Shown here in pieces: positions 26,502-34,333 of a stretch of DNA of 64,000 nt. Position numbers and translations under genes: made by a program. The number at the start of each line of letters is the position of its first letter. Position 1 is the first letter of the stretch. The notes under the pieces are model-generated. The model was not told where the DNA came from. It did not search any database and worked only from the letters and a program-made list of their open reading frames with translations. The stretch is from Gammaproteobacteria bacterium (GTDB taxonomy: Bacteria; Pseudomonadota; Gammaproteobacteria; Xanthomonadales; Wenzhouxiangellaceae), in NCBI GenBank assembly GCA_021772975.1, contig JAJFKY010000011.1:279937-343936 (forward strand), read 5' to 3'.

Positions 26502-26507
26502 CTGCGG

Positions 26508-26714
26508 CACTGCTCCATGTGTACCAGCACGATCCTGCTGTCTGGCATTCCCAGGGCGGTAATTGGCGAGAACCAGACCTTTATGGGGTCAGATTCGTTA
26601 TTGCGGGAGCATGGGGTGGAACTGGACGTGCGGCAGGATAAGCAGTGCATTGGTCTGATGCCGCAGTTTATTAAGCAATCGCCGGAGCTTTGGAATGAAG
26701 ATATCGGCGAATAG
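26508..26714 (+). pseudogene. Truncated duplicate of the cytosine deaminase gene
   Basis: The frame encodes CSMCTSTILLSGIPRAVIGEN through to WNEDIGE, clearly homologous to residues 79-145 of the deaminase at 23611. The N-terminal half, with the His-x-Glu active-site motif, is missing. An ATG-initiated frame exists from 26463 because the palindromic repeat happens to be open, but such a protein would lack catalytic residues. Substitutions relative to the intact gene are scattered, which points to an old duplication. Confidence 0.85.
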
Positions 26715-26728
26715 CGTAGTCGCCACCC

Positions 26729-26753
26729 TGTAGGAGCGGACCCGGCCGCGACC
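26729..26753 (+). repeat. REP-like element, GTAGGAGCGGAC type
   Basis: TGTAGGAGCGGACCCGGC leads into CGCGACC. It belongs to the same family as the pair at the right edge of the window (63911-63990) and is related to the REPs at 3.5 kb. Confidence 0.7.
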
Positions 26754-26859
26754 ACTTCCGGTGGATAGAAGCAAAACGTCCACAGATTACACCGATTATT
26801 TACGGTAAATTGGAATGAATACACAATCCCAGCGGCAGGTGGTTGATTTGAAGACAGTT

Positions 26860-26892
26860 GCTGGGATTACGCTACCTACGCTCTATCCCAGC
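26860..26892. repeat. Palindromic repeat GCTGGGAT...ATCCCAGC
   Basis: Eight-base arms at 26860-26867 and 26885-26892 enclose TACGCTACCTACGCTCT. A further partial arm (AATCCCAGC) lies at 26825-26833. Elements of this form recur between genes in many gammaproteobacteria. It lies 35 bases past the end of the minus-strand lipoprotein gene and may also help termination. Confidence 0.55.
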
Positions 26893-26927
26893 CTACCAAG
26901 TACTAAAATAAAATGGTATTCGGTCGA

Positions 26928-27548
26928 CTATTGCCGCTGACCGGAATCGGCATTGGTTTCAGAAGCGCTTTCCACAGCCTGTAATAACCACTGCCGCAAC
27001 TCTTTTAAAACACTCTGATTCGCACTATTCATCGCCCCCGCCACACTCTCCGCGCTGCTCAGATTGGCTGATTCACTGGCGCGGATCAAACGATGCTGGA
27101 TATTCTCACCGTCCAGATCAATCCAGGTTGCTTTGATCGCTACTACGGCCTGCGCAGCGCCCGCGGCATTGTCTACCTGAAAATCACGGATCGCGACCCG
27201 CAGCGTGCCGACCTGGGCCGGCGATTCGAGCACGATGGCGGTACCGGATTGCTCCAGGCTGCTGATCAAAGTCTGGCGGAACATTTCCGGCAGCGGCATA
27301 GCCCAGCGGGCTTCGGCAAATCCAGCTACTTTGCCATCGCCCTGGTAGACCCACAGACGCTGACTGTTGAGCAGGCTGCCACTGCTGATGCTGAGTTTCA
27401 GCGGCGTTGGTTGTTCGACCCGGGCTTCACTGACTACCGGGTCCAGTCGAAACAGCGTGACCGGTTTGCTGTCCGGACCCAGGCTTAAGCAGGCACTCAG
27501 CATGACTGTCATTGACAGCAATACCGCCAGTCGAAAAAAACTACTCAT
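26928..27548 (-). CDS. ABC-type transport auxiliary lipoprotein (MCE system)
   Basis: The protein has 206 residues with a lipoprotein signal and lipobox (VMLSAC, Cys20). It matches the ABC_trans_aux family (PF03886), the group that includes PqiC: PVTLFRLDP near the start, a strand with LLNSQRLWVYQGDGKVAGFAEARWA, PLPEMFRQTLISSLEQSG, and a late helix NSANQSVLKELRQWL. It is the last gene of the MCE operon, 50 bases after mlaD, and is expected at the outer or inner membrane periplasmic face to help lipid transfer. Confidence 0.85.
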   Translation of the reverse strand: MSSFFRLAVLLSMTVMLSACLSLGPDSKPVTLFRLDPVVSEARVEQPTPLKLSISSGSLLNSQRLWVYQGDGKVAGFAEARWAMPLPEMFRQTLISSLEQSGTAIVLESPAQVGTLRVAIRDFQVDNAAGAAQAVVAIKATWIDLDGENIQHRLIRASESANLSSAESVAGAMNSANQSVLKELRQWLLQAVESASETNADSGQRQ

Positions 27549-27598
27549 ATGGTGCTCCCGATGCTCTACTCGCCGTTCCGACTAACCAGGTTTCCGGA

Positions 27599-28573
27599 TC
27601 AGTTGGTTTGCGGCTCAAACTCTACTGTCTGCTCATCACCCAGCAAAAAACCGGATGGATTGTTTTCAAAATTACGCGCCACCGATTCCAGCCGGTTTAC
27701 CAGCAACCGGAAGTCCTGCAGGGTGGGTGCAATCTGCCCGAGTCCATCCTGGGCAAATTCATCCAGGGCAGCCTCATTGCGGTTAAAAATTCCGTCCAGG
27801 CGCTGGACCACGGCCCGTGCCTGAGTGACCGCCTCACGGGCATCTTCGCTGATGGTCAGTAAATCATTACCGAACTGCTGTCCATGATTGTCCCAGTAAG
27901 ATTCAAAATCCGCACTGATGTCATCAACCCGCTCCAGCGTGGCGTTGGCGCTGTCCATGGCTACCCGCAGACCATCCAGCGAATCACCGATGGCGGAACG
28001 ATGCAAAGCCAGTTCTTCGCTGGTTAATTCGATGTTGCCCAACACGTTGTTAATCCGTTCGACATTATCATCACTGATAATTCGATTGACCCGCACCAGC
28101 AGATCGTTAATGTTCTCAAATACCGTACCGCCGCTGCTGAGCAGGCTTTGCAGAGCGGAGGTTTCCGCGACGATAACCGGCACCCGCTGTTGCGCAATAT
28201 CCTCCAGCATAGGACTATTGGGCGAGCCGCCTTTCATATCGATAAATGCCACCCCGGTAAAACCCTGATAACCCAGCTGCGCTTTGGTATCAGCACGAAT
28301 CGGCGTATCCGCGGCGGTGCGCACGCGCACGATAACCCGCGCTGGATTGGTGGGGTCAACATTCAGTCGAATGGCTTCACCCACCTGAATACCGTTGAAC
28401 ATGACCGCGCCACGATTACCCAGGCCGGTAACGGCTTCTTCAAAAATGATGTCGTAGTAGTTGTAGTCCTGGTCAACGGCAAATTTACCCAGCCAGATGA
28501 CAAAGAAAAATAAAGCCAGAGCGGTGGCAATGGTAAATGCTCCGATCAGAATAAAATTGGCCCTGGGCTCCAT
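27599..28573 (-). CDS. MlaD-like MCE domain protein
   Basis: The protein has 324 residues. One N-terminal membrane anchor (ANFILIGAFTIATALALFFFVIWL) is followed by a single MCE domain (about 40-120: YYDIIFEEAVTGLGNRGAVMFNGIQVGEA, then LGYQGFTGVAFIDMKGG). The long helical C-terminal part (150-310) probably forms a coiled bundle or tube. MCE proteins form hexameric rings that carry phospholipids across the periplasm. The ABC ATPase gene ends 14 bases upstream, and the permease precedes it. Confidence 0.9.
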   Translation of the reverse strand: MEPRANFILIGAFTIATALALFFFVIWLGKFAVDQDYNYYDIIFEEAVTGLGNRGAVMFNGIQVGEAIRLNVDPTNPARVIVRVRTAADTPIRADTKAQLGYQGFTGVAFIDMKGGSPNSPMLEDIAQQRVPVIVAETSALQSLLSSGGTVFENINDLLVRVNRIISDDNVERINNVLGNIELTSEELALHRSAIGDSLDGLRVAMDSANATLERVDDISADFESYWDNHGQQFGNDLLTISEDAREAVTQARAVVQRLDGIFNRNEAALDEFAQDGLGQIAPTLQDFRLLVNRLESVARNFENNPSGFLLGDEQTVEFEPQTN

Positions 28574-28587
28574 ACGATTTCCTCTAA

Positions 28588-29427
28588 TTAACTTTTAGCA
28601 TGCTCGCCAGCATGCTCGCTGTCGTGCTCATACTGCGACATCACCATGCGGCCGCGCGGCCCGCTGAAATATTCCCGCACCCAGGGGTGATCATACTTGG
28701 CCACCTCCTCTATAGGTCCTATGGTCAGTACTTTACCATCCGCCAAGACCGCCACCCGATCACAGATTGCATGCAGGGTATCCAGATCATGGGTCACCAG
28801 AAACACCGTCAGGCCCAGCGTGTCACGCAGCGTTCTGAGCAACTGATCAATACCGTCCGCGGAGACCGGGTCCAGACCGGCGGTCGGCTCGTCCAGAAAC
28901 ATCAGTTCCGGGTCCAGCGCCAAAGCTCTGGCCAGACCGGCGCGCTTGCGCATGCCGCCCGACAGCGAGGACGGATACTGAGCGGCGGCGTGGGCCGGCA
29001 GACCGACCAGCGCGATTTTCATGCAGGACAGACTGTGGGTCAGCTCATCGCTCATTGAATAATGTTCGGTCAGCGCCAGCTTGATGTTTTCGCGCACCGT
29101 CAATGATGAAAACAGCGCGCCATCCTGGAACATCACCCCCAGCCGCAGATCGGTCAGGTTATTGCCCTGATCAAGCATTTCGCGCAGCGATTTGCCAAAT
29201 AGCCGAACCTCCCCGGAACGAGGCTGATTCAACCCCACAATGCTGCGCAGCAGTACCGACTTGCCGGTACCTGAAGCGCCCACCACACCCAGCACTTCGC
29301 CTCTGCGAACATCCAGATCGAGCTGGTCATGTACCCGGTTGTCGCCAAACTGATTGACCAACCCGCGCACTTCGATAATGTGCTCGTGGCTCTGATCCGG
29401 CTCTAACTGTATGGCTGTATTATTCAT
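28588..29427 (-). CDS. ABC transporter ATP-binding protein, MlaF-like
   Basis: The protein has 279 residues. Walker A is GASGTGKSVLLR, the signature LSGGMRKRAGLARAL, Walker B/D-loop LMFLDEPTAGLDPVSADG, and the switch His is in FLVTHDLDTL. The RKRAGLARAL form is typical of the MlaF/Ttg2A branch. It powers lipid movement with the MlaE-like permease. Its ATG follows the permease stop directly (TAGATG), so translation is coupled. Confidence 0.92.
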   Translation of the reverse strand: MNNTAIQLEPDQSHEHIIEVRGLVNQFGDNRVHDQLDLDVRRGEVLGVVGASGTGKSVLLRSIVGLNQPRSGEVRLFGKSLREMLDQGNNLTDLRLGVMFQDGALFSSLTVRENIKLALTEHYSMSDELTHSLSCMKIALVGLPAHAAAQYPSSLSGGMRKRAGLARALALDPELMFLDEPTAGLDPVSADGIDQLLRTLRDTLGLTVFLVTHDLDTLHAICDRVAVLADGKVLTIGPIEEVAKYDHPWVREYFSGPRGRMVMSQYEHDSEHAGEHAKS

Positions 29428-30561
29428 CTACACTCCCAGTTGCTGGAATAACAATGCAAACATCGAGTCCGCTACCAGCACCAGGAAGATCGCCTGTACC
29501 ACCGAAGAAGTGGTGTGCTGCCCGACCGATTCAGCGCTGCCGCTGACCTTGAAACCTTCCAGGCAACCGACCACCGCGATCATAAATGCAAATATCGGTG
29601 CTTTGCTCATGCCTACCCAAAAATGTGAAATCGAAGTATTGTCATACAGTCTGGTGATAAACATTCCGGGTGAAATATCCAGCGTCAGCGCGGCCACCAT
29701 GCCCCCACCCACCAGCCCCATTAACATGGATCCAAACGACAGCAGCGGCAGCATGATCAGCAAGGCCACCACCCGCGGCATCACCAGCACATCGATCGGA
29801 TCCAGGCCCAGGGTTTTTAACGCATCCAGTTCTTCATTGCTTTTCATCGAACCGATCTGCGCGGTGAAGGCACTGCCCGAACGCCCCGCCAGCAGGATCG
29901 CCGGCAGCAATACGCCAAATTCCCGAAAGAATGCATAGCCGATTAATTCCACGGTATAAATCTGCGCGCCAAAGTCACGCAATATCGTGGAACCCAGAAA
30001 TGCGATCACCCCGCCGACCAGAAAACTCAACAGGCTGACAATCGGCACGGCGTCCAGGCCGGTATGCTCCATATGATAAATCAGCGAGGTCCAGCGCAGT
30101 CGCCAGGGCTGCAGCACATTCCTTATTGCGGTGGTCACCACGATACCGACAAAATGCAATAACAGGCGTAACTGTTTCCAGGTATCCACCACCCAGGAAC
30201 CGGTGCGTTCAAACATTTTGTCCACGCCGCGTGATTGTGGACGGCGGGGATGGGACTGCTGCTGCAAGGCTGCGCAGATGGTGGTCAACAATCGCTGATG
30301 ATTGGGTTTGGCGTCAATCAGCTTGTCCGGCAGGCTATCGGGCCCGGCGGCATTCAACAGCCGCAGCAGCAATAACCCGCCAGTGGTATCCAGCGTGTCC
30401 AGCTCGGCCAGATTAAGTTTACCGGTGGTATCCGGAGAGTGCTTAAGCGCCGTGGCGATTTTGGTTTCCAGCCCAGCGGCGTGCCGCAGGGTCCAGTCAC
30501 CACTGATCCGCGCTTCATAGCCGGCATCACCGGAGCTTATTTCTATACCAGGCTGGGTCAT
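29428..30561 (-). CDS. MlaE-like permease with an N-terminal STAS-like domain
   Basis: The protein has 377 residues. Residues 1-110 look like a fused STAS domain (ISGDWTLRHAAG, then LNLAELDTLDTTGGLLLLRLL), the part that in E. coli is the separate MlaB. The rest is the MlaE permease: GLDAVPIVSLLSFLVGGVIAFLGS, REFGVLLPAILLAGRSGSAFTAQIGSMK (the EQ-loop-like conserved stretch), and TLGLDPIDVLVMPRV. First gene of the four-gene operon, on the minus strand. The fusion explains the absence of an mlaB gene. Confidence 0.9.
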   Translation of the reverse strand: MTQPGIEISSGDAGYEARISGDWTLRHAAGLETKIATALKHSPDTTGKLNLAELDTLDTTGGLLLLRLLNAAGPDSLPDKLIDAKPNHQRLLTTICAALQQQSHPRRPQSRGVDKMFERTGSWVVDTWKQLRLLLHFVGIVVTTAIRNVLQPWRLRWTSLIYHMEHTGLDAVPIVSLLSFLVGGVIAFLGSTILRDFGAQIYTVELIGYAFFREFGVLLPAILLAGRSGSAFTAQIGSMKSNEELDALKTLGLDPIDVLVMPRVVALLIMLPLLSFGSMLMGLVGGGMVAALTLDISPGMFITRLYDNTSISHFWVGMSKAPIFAFMIAVVGCLEGFKVSGSAESVGQHTTSSVVQAIFLVLVADSMFALLFQQLGV

Positions 30562-30638
30562 TGATCAGGTCGTCTGCAATTGCCGTTATTGTACCGCAAC
30601 GATCACCTTCCCCGCCGTCATCGGTTGCCTGACCACAA

Positions 30639-31028
30639 TCACTGCGTCAATTCAGCCTGTGCCGCTGACCAGTGCCGGCCATCAAAATCGGTTATTTTCA
30701 GTCGAGCCGGATCCAAGCCATCCACACAACGGGCATTGACGCTCCAGCAGGCAGGATGCGAGCGTGGTTGATAATAGGCCTTAATGCCGCATTGCGAGCA
30801 AAACAAATGACGGGCCGCACCGGTATTAAACCGGTATTCAGTCAGTACCGCCGGGTCGGTCAACAGGGTAAAACAACTGTGCGGCACCACCAGGTGCAGA
30901 TAATCAATGCGCTGACAGATCGAACAGTTACAGCGTAAAACCTCCAGCTCTGATGGCGCAGTAAATTCAAACCGGACGCGGCTACAGTGACAGCCACCGG
31001 CGTAGTGTTGTTGTTCTGGTTGCCGCAT
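30639..31028 (-). CDS. GFA / Mss4-fold zinc protein
   Basis: The protein has 129 residues. Zinc ligands follow the GFA pattern: GGCHCSRVRFEF, LRCNCSICQR and LFCSQCGIKAYYQPRSHP. The family is named for glutathione-dependent formaldehyde-activating enzyme, but most members are of unknown activity and no glutathione-independent proof is possible here. It ends the efp-to-GFA gene run, starting 17 bases after the synthase-like gene. Confidence 0.87.
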   Translation of the reverse strand: MRQPEQQHYAGGCHCSRVRFEFTAPSELEVLRCNCSICQRIDYLHLVVPHSCFTLLTDPAVLTEYRFNTGAARHLFCSQCGIKAYYQPRSHPACWSVNARCVDGLDPARLKITDFDGRHWSAAQAELTQ

Positions 31029-31045
31029 TGATGGTGCTCCGATGC

Positions 31046-31957
31046 TTAAAACCTGGCTGTCTGCCGCACTGCCCGCCAGCAGCGCCAGGCGCTGAGTGGT
31101 CCAAGCAGATTGACCGGTTGCCGCAATACCGTATCAGCCTGATGACGCAGGCGTTGCAGCGCGTCTATTGCAAGTCGGCGCTGCATGGCCAGCAGACGCT
31201 GTACCGGCAGCCCGTAGGCTTTTTTGACCTCACCGGACGGCCAGTCAAGCTGTAACGCCGCCGCGGCCGGTTGCAGCATATCGGTGATGGTCAGGCTCAG
31301 TGCATCGCGGCTGCACGGCTGCACTGTACCGTCCTGCCAGCGCAGTTTATGCCGCGCCCGTAACGCCAGTGGCAGCCACCGCTGGAGCACCGACTGAACG
31401 CTGCTGCGATTGACCACTTCGATCAAGAACCAGGCTGCCGTTGTATCCACCAGCGCCTGTGTCTCAACGGTCAGTTGCCGGTCTATATCCGCTTCCTCAA
31501 AATCTGCCGCCAGACCTGTCCGGCGGGCCAGCGCAGCCATTGCCAACTGTGTGCCTATACCTGCTGATAGACGTGCCTGCCGCCACAGCTGCGGCTCATC
31601 CGCCGGAGCGCCGGACTCCAGCAAAGCATGCAGCTGGACACACCAGGCCCGCCACCCGGACCAATCCCAACAGTCCGCCAGACCGGCCGCACGCAAGGCC
31701 TTAAAACCCGGATGGAGGCTGCTGGCATAACGCGTAGACTCGTCCTCCCACCAGGCCAGCTTACGGCTGGCGATATCCGGCTCCCGGACGCTGAGCACCA
31801 GCTCCATCAAAGCCTGCTGAAAAGCCAGTGCAGCCAGCAGCGAGGCACGCTGCCCGGCTGGAATAAACAACTGCAGCAACGGCCAGGGCGGCTGACGTGC
31901 CGCTAACTGCTCATGGCACCATTGCTGATGACTTAATTCAGACGGATCGGTAGGCAT
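31046..31957 (-). CDS. Squalene/phytoene synthase-like protein, degenerate
   Basis: The protein has 303 residues. The region LAALAFQQALMELVLSVREPDIASRKLAWWEDE resembles the first helices of trans-isoprenyl synthases (FNAEIARIR...LxxWR-like), and YGLPVQRLLAMQRRL near residue 258 could be the C-terminal segment. The DxxxD metal-binding motifs of true phytoene synthases are not evident, so it is probably not a functional synthase; the NDUFAF6-like branch is a closer analogue. No other carotenoid or hopanoid genes are nearby. Its function is unknown. Confidence 0.55.
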   Translation of the reverse strand: MPTDPSELSHQQWCHEQLAARQPPWPLLQLFIPAGQRASLLAALAFQQALMELVLSVREPDIASRKLAWWEDESTRYASSLHPGFKALRAAGLADCWDWSGWRAWCVQLHALLESGAPADEPQLWRQARLSAGIGTQLAMAALARRTGLAADFEEADIDRQLTVETQALVDTTAAWFLIEVVNRSSVQSVLQRWLPLALRARHKLRWQDGTVQPCSRDALSLTITDMLQPAAAALQLDWPSGEVKKAYGLPVQRLLAMQRRLAIDALQRLRHQADTVLRQPVNLLGPLSAWRCWRAVRQTARF

Positions 31958-31989
31958 GGCTGGTGCGATTAGCGGTTACTGCGGCTGAG

Positions 31990-32883
31990 TTATTGCAGCT
32001 GATCACTGACCGGAGCAGTAATATCCTGGGTGCTGAACAGGTGTTCGATATCAATCGAGTCAAATGCATACTGCTCACCACAATGCTCACAGCCAACCTG
32101 CACCTGGCCTTGTTCAGCCAGAATATCGCGGGCTTCCGCGTGTCCCAGCTGCAGCAGCATACGGGCTACCCGCTGCTGACTGCAGGCGCAGAAAAAACAG
32201 GGTGTCTGAGGCGCGAATAATTCAATTTCATCGTCCGGAAACAACCTGCTCAGCAACTGTTCGGGTGAACACTCCCGCAGCTCCTGAAGGCGTAAAGTTC
32301 CGGCCAGCAGGATTAACCGCTGCCAGTCATCGTCGAGCATTTCACCCGGCATACGCTGGAGCATGAACCCCCAGGGGAAATCAGCCGCGCCGTACTGACC
32401 TGAACCCAGCACAAACTCAGTAGGTAGTTGTTCGGACTGTTGAAAATAATGCTGCATCACAGCCGCAATGCAGTCACCCTGCAACGGCACCACACCCTGA
32501 TAACTAACGCGCTGCCCGGGCGGCTCCAGTTGCATGCTTAGCAAACCTGCCTGTAGCTCATCCAAGGCGTGGCCGAGCGGTTGTGCCTGGCGATAACGGG
32601 CGGTGCCGCGCAGCCGCCATTGCTCATCACACTCCACGCTTAATAAGTGGGGATTATCCTGACTGCGTAATTGCAGGCTTAAGCGGCCCGGCGCTTTGAT
32701 GCCGCTGCGTACCAGGGTCAGCGCCGTCAACATGTCGGCCAGCCAGTGGTTCAGGGGCGCCGGATACTGGCGGCGCGCCGTCAGTGCTGTCCAGGTATCG
32801 GCCAGCGTGACCACCGCGCCTCGTACCGGGTACTGCCTGAAGGCGAATGCCCGCAGCCAGTCAGCAGAGCCGCCGGCACTCAT
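31990..32883 (-). CDS. hslO: Redox-regulated chaperone Hsp33
   Basis: The protein has 297 residues. It begins like Hsp33 (AFRQYPVRGAVVTLADTWTAL) and has the mid-region GQYGAADFPWGFMLQRMPG. The C-terminal redox switch is CxC...CxxC: CACSQQRVARMLLQLG followed by VGCEHCGEQYAFD. An extra cysteine precedes the CxC (CFFCAC). On oxidation these chaperones release zinc, unfold the C-terminus and hold unfolding proteins. The start overlaps the phosphatase gene by four bases (ATGA). Confidence 0.93.
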   Translation of the reverse strand: MSAGGSADWLRAFAFRQYPVRGAVVTLADTWTALTARRQYPAPLNHWLADMLTALTLVRSGIKAPGRLSLQLRSQDNPHLLSVECDEQWRLRGTARYRQAQPLGHALDELQAGLLSMQLEPPGQRVSYQGVVPLQGDCIAAVMQHYFQQSEQLPTEFVLGSGQYGAADFPWGFMLQRMPGEMLDDDWQRLILLAGTLRLQELRECSPEQLLSRLFPDDEIELFAPQTPCFFCACSQQRVARMLLQLGHAEARDILAEQGQVQVGCEHCGEQYAFDSIDIEHLFSTQDITAPVSDQLQ

Positions 32884-33560
32884 AGGCTGGCCGTGCCCGG
32901 GCGTTGCCTGATCTGACTTAATGCCGCGATATCATTGACCTGATGACATAGATGATCGGCGGCCCGCAGACCGGCCGAATCCGGATCACCATACCCCCAC
33001 AGCACCGCGGCGGTCGCACAGCCGGCTGCTTTACCAGCTTCAATATCGCGTGGATCATCGCCCACCATGACAATACTGGCCGGACTGAGCCGAAGCGCCT
33101 GACAGGCCAGCAACACCGGTTTGGGTGACGGTTTAGGCTGATCGGTGGTATCCCCGCAGACCACCAGGCGGGCCCGCTGGAGCCAGCCCAGTTCGGTAAT
33201 GATCGGCACCGTCAGACGACGGCTTTTGTTGGTTACGATAGCCCAGGGCAAACCCGCCCTGTCCAGTTCATCGAGTAATTCAGGAACGTTGGGAAACGGT
33301 TGGCTGAGCTCGGTGCTGCCATCGGCGTAGTAGGTCAGGAACTGTTTGCGAATCAGACTGTATTGGCTTTCCGCGATGCCTGGAAAACCCAACCCCAGCA
33401 TACCGGCCGCGCCCCGCGATACCCCGGCACGTACCGTGCTGACCGGTAATGGCGGCAGATCATAGTCAGCCCGGACCCGGTTCAGCGCCGCGGTCAAATC
33501 CGGCGCACTGTCCAGCAGCGTACCATCCAGATCAAATAAAAAACCATCAATACCCGGCAT
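32880..33560 (-). CDS. HAD phosphatase, MupP / phosphoglycolate phosphatase type
   Basis: The protein has 226 residues. HAD motifs: nucleophile DLDGTLLDS (Asp11/Asp13), Thr in VTNKSRR, Lys in QPKPSPKP and VGDDPRDIEAGKAAG. Both Gph and MupP (N-acetylmuramate 6-phosphate phosphatase) fit. The neighbours mtaD-ubiG in this order are those of mupP in Pseudomonas, and the VSRGAAGML cap segment resembles MupP, so I favour MupP and a role in peptidoglycan recycling. This choice is inference. Confidence 0.85.
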   Translation of the reverse strand: MPGIDGFLFDLDGTLLDSAPDLTAALNRVRADYDLPPLPVSTVRAGVSRGAAGMLGLGFPGIAESQYSLIRKQFLTYYADGSTELSQPFPNVPELLDELDRAGLPWAIVTNKSRRLTVPIITELGWLQRARLVVCGDTTDQPKPSPKPVLLACQALRLSPASIVMVGDDPRDIEAGKAAGCATAAVLWGYGDPDSAGLRAADHLCHQVNDIAALSQIRQRPGTASL

Positions 33561-33577
33561 ATCCTGCCCTTATTCGA

Positions 33578-34303
33578 TCAGTTGCTGGCGAGCTGCGCGT
33601 GCAGCAGATAATTAACCCGTGGCGTGCCGCCCGTGCTGGCCTGCCGGGTCAGTGGGTTGTAATGCAGCGCACTGATGTCCAGCACCTCCAGGCCCGCCTG
33701 GCGACACCACGCGGCCAACTCTGAAGGCCGGATAAAGCGGTCATAACGATGTGTGCCACGCGGCACCAGACCCAGGGCATATTCAGCCGCGACAATGCCC
33801 AGTGCAAACGCCAATGGTGAACGGTTCAGGGTGCTGAAAAAAACCTGCCCGCCTGGCTGCAACAGCTGTGTACAGGCGTTCACGATCGACTGCGGATCAG
33901 GTACGTGCTCCAGCATTTCCAGGCAGGTTATGCAGTCATATCGGCCTGGCTCCGCCACTGCCATCTGCTCCACCGTCTGCAGGCGGTAATCCACCTGCCG
34001 GCCGGACTCCAGCAAATGCAGTTTGGCCACATCCAGCACTTCACGGGTGATATCAATAGCGGTTACCTGCGCGCCCGCGGCGGCCAGGCTTTCGGCCAGA
34101 ATACCGCCCCCGCAGCCGACATCCAAAACCAGTCGGCCGTCCAGTGGACAACGGCTGCTGATATAACCCAGGCGCGCGGGGTTGATATCGTGCAGGGCTT
34201 TGAATTCACCCTGAGTATCCCACCAGCGATTGGCCAGTCGCGCGAACTGAGCGCGTTCGCCGGCATCGATATTGGCAGTTTGGGAAGTGTTTTCGCTATG
34301 CAT
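33578..34303 (-). CDS. ubiG: Ubiquinone biosynthesis O-methyltransferase UbiG
   Basis: The protein has 241 residues. It opens ARLANRWWDTQGEFKALHDINPARLGYI, diagnostic of UbiG, then the SAM site LDVGCGGGILAESLAAAGAQVTAIDI, and CLEMLEHVPDP. It carries out both O-methylations of ubiquinone synthesis. It lies between mtaD and the HAD phosphatase gene, 30 and 17 bases apart. Confidence 0.96.
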   Translation of the reverse strand: MHSENTSQTANIDAGERAQFARLANRWWDTQGEFKALHDINPARLGYISSRCPLDGRLVLDVGCGGGILAESLAAAGAQVTAIDITREVLDVAKLHLLESGRQVDYRLQTVEQMAVAEPGRYDCITCLEMLEHVPDPQSIVNACTQLLQPGGQVFFSTLNRSPLAFALGIVAAEYALGLVPRGTHRYDRFIRPSELAAWCRQAGLEVLDISALHYNPLTRQASTGGTPRVNYLLHAQLASN

Positions 34304-34333
34304 ATCAGTGGTGTATGTCCCGTCCGGGCAAAC

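Noticed and set aside
26463..26507. Start of a functional second deaminase
   Set aside because: These codons come from the palindromic repeat; the active-site His-x-Glu half of the enzyme is missing.
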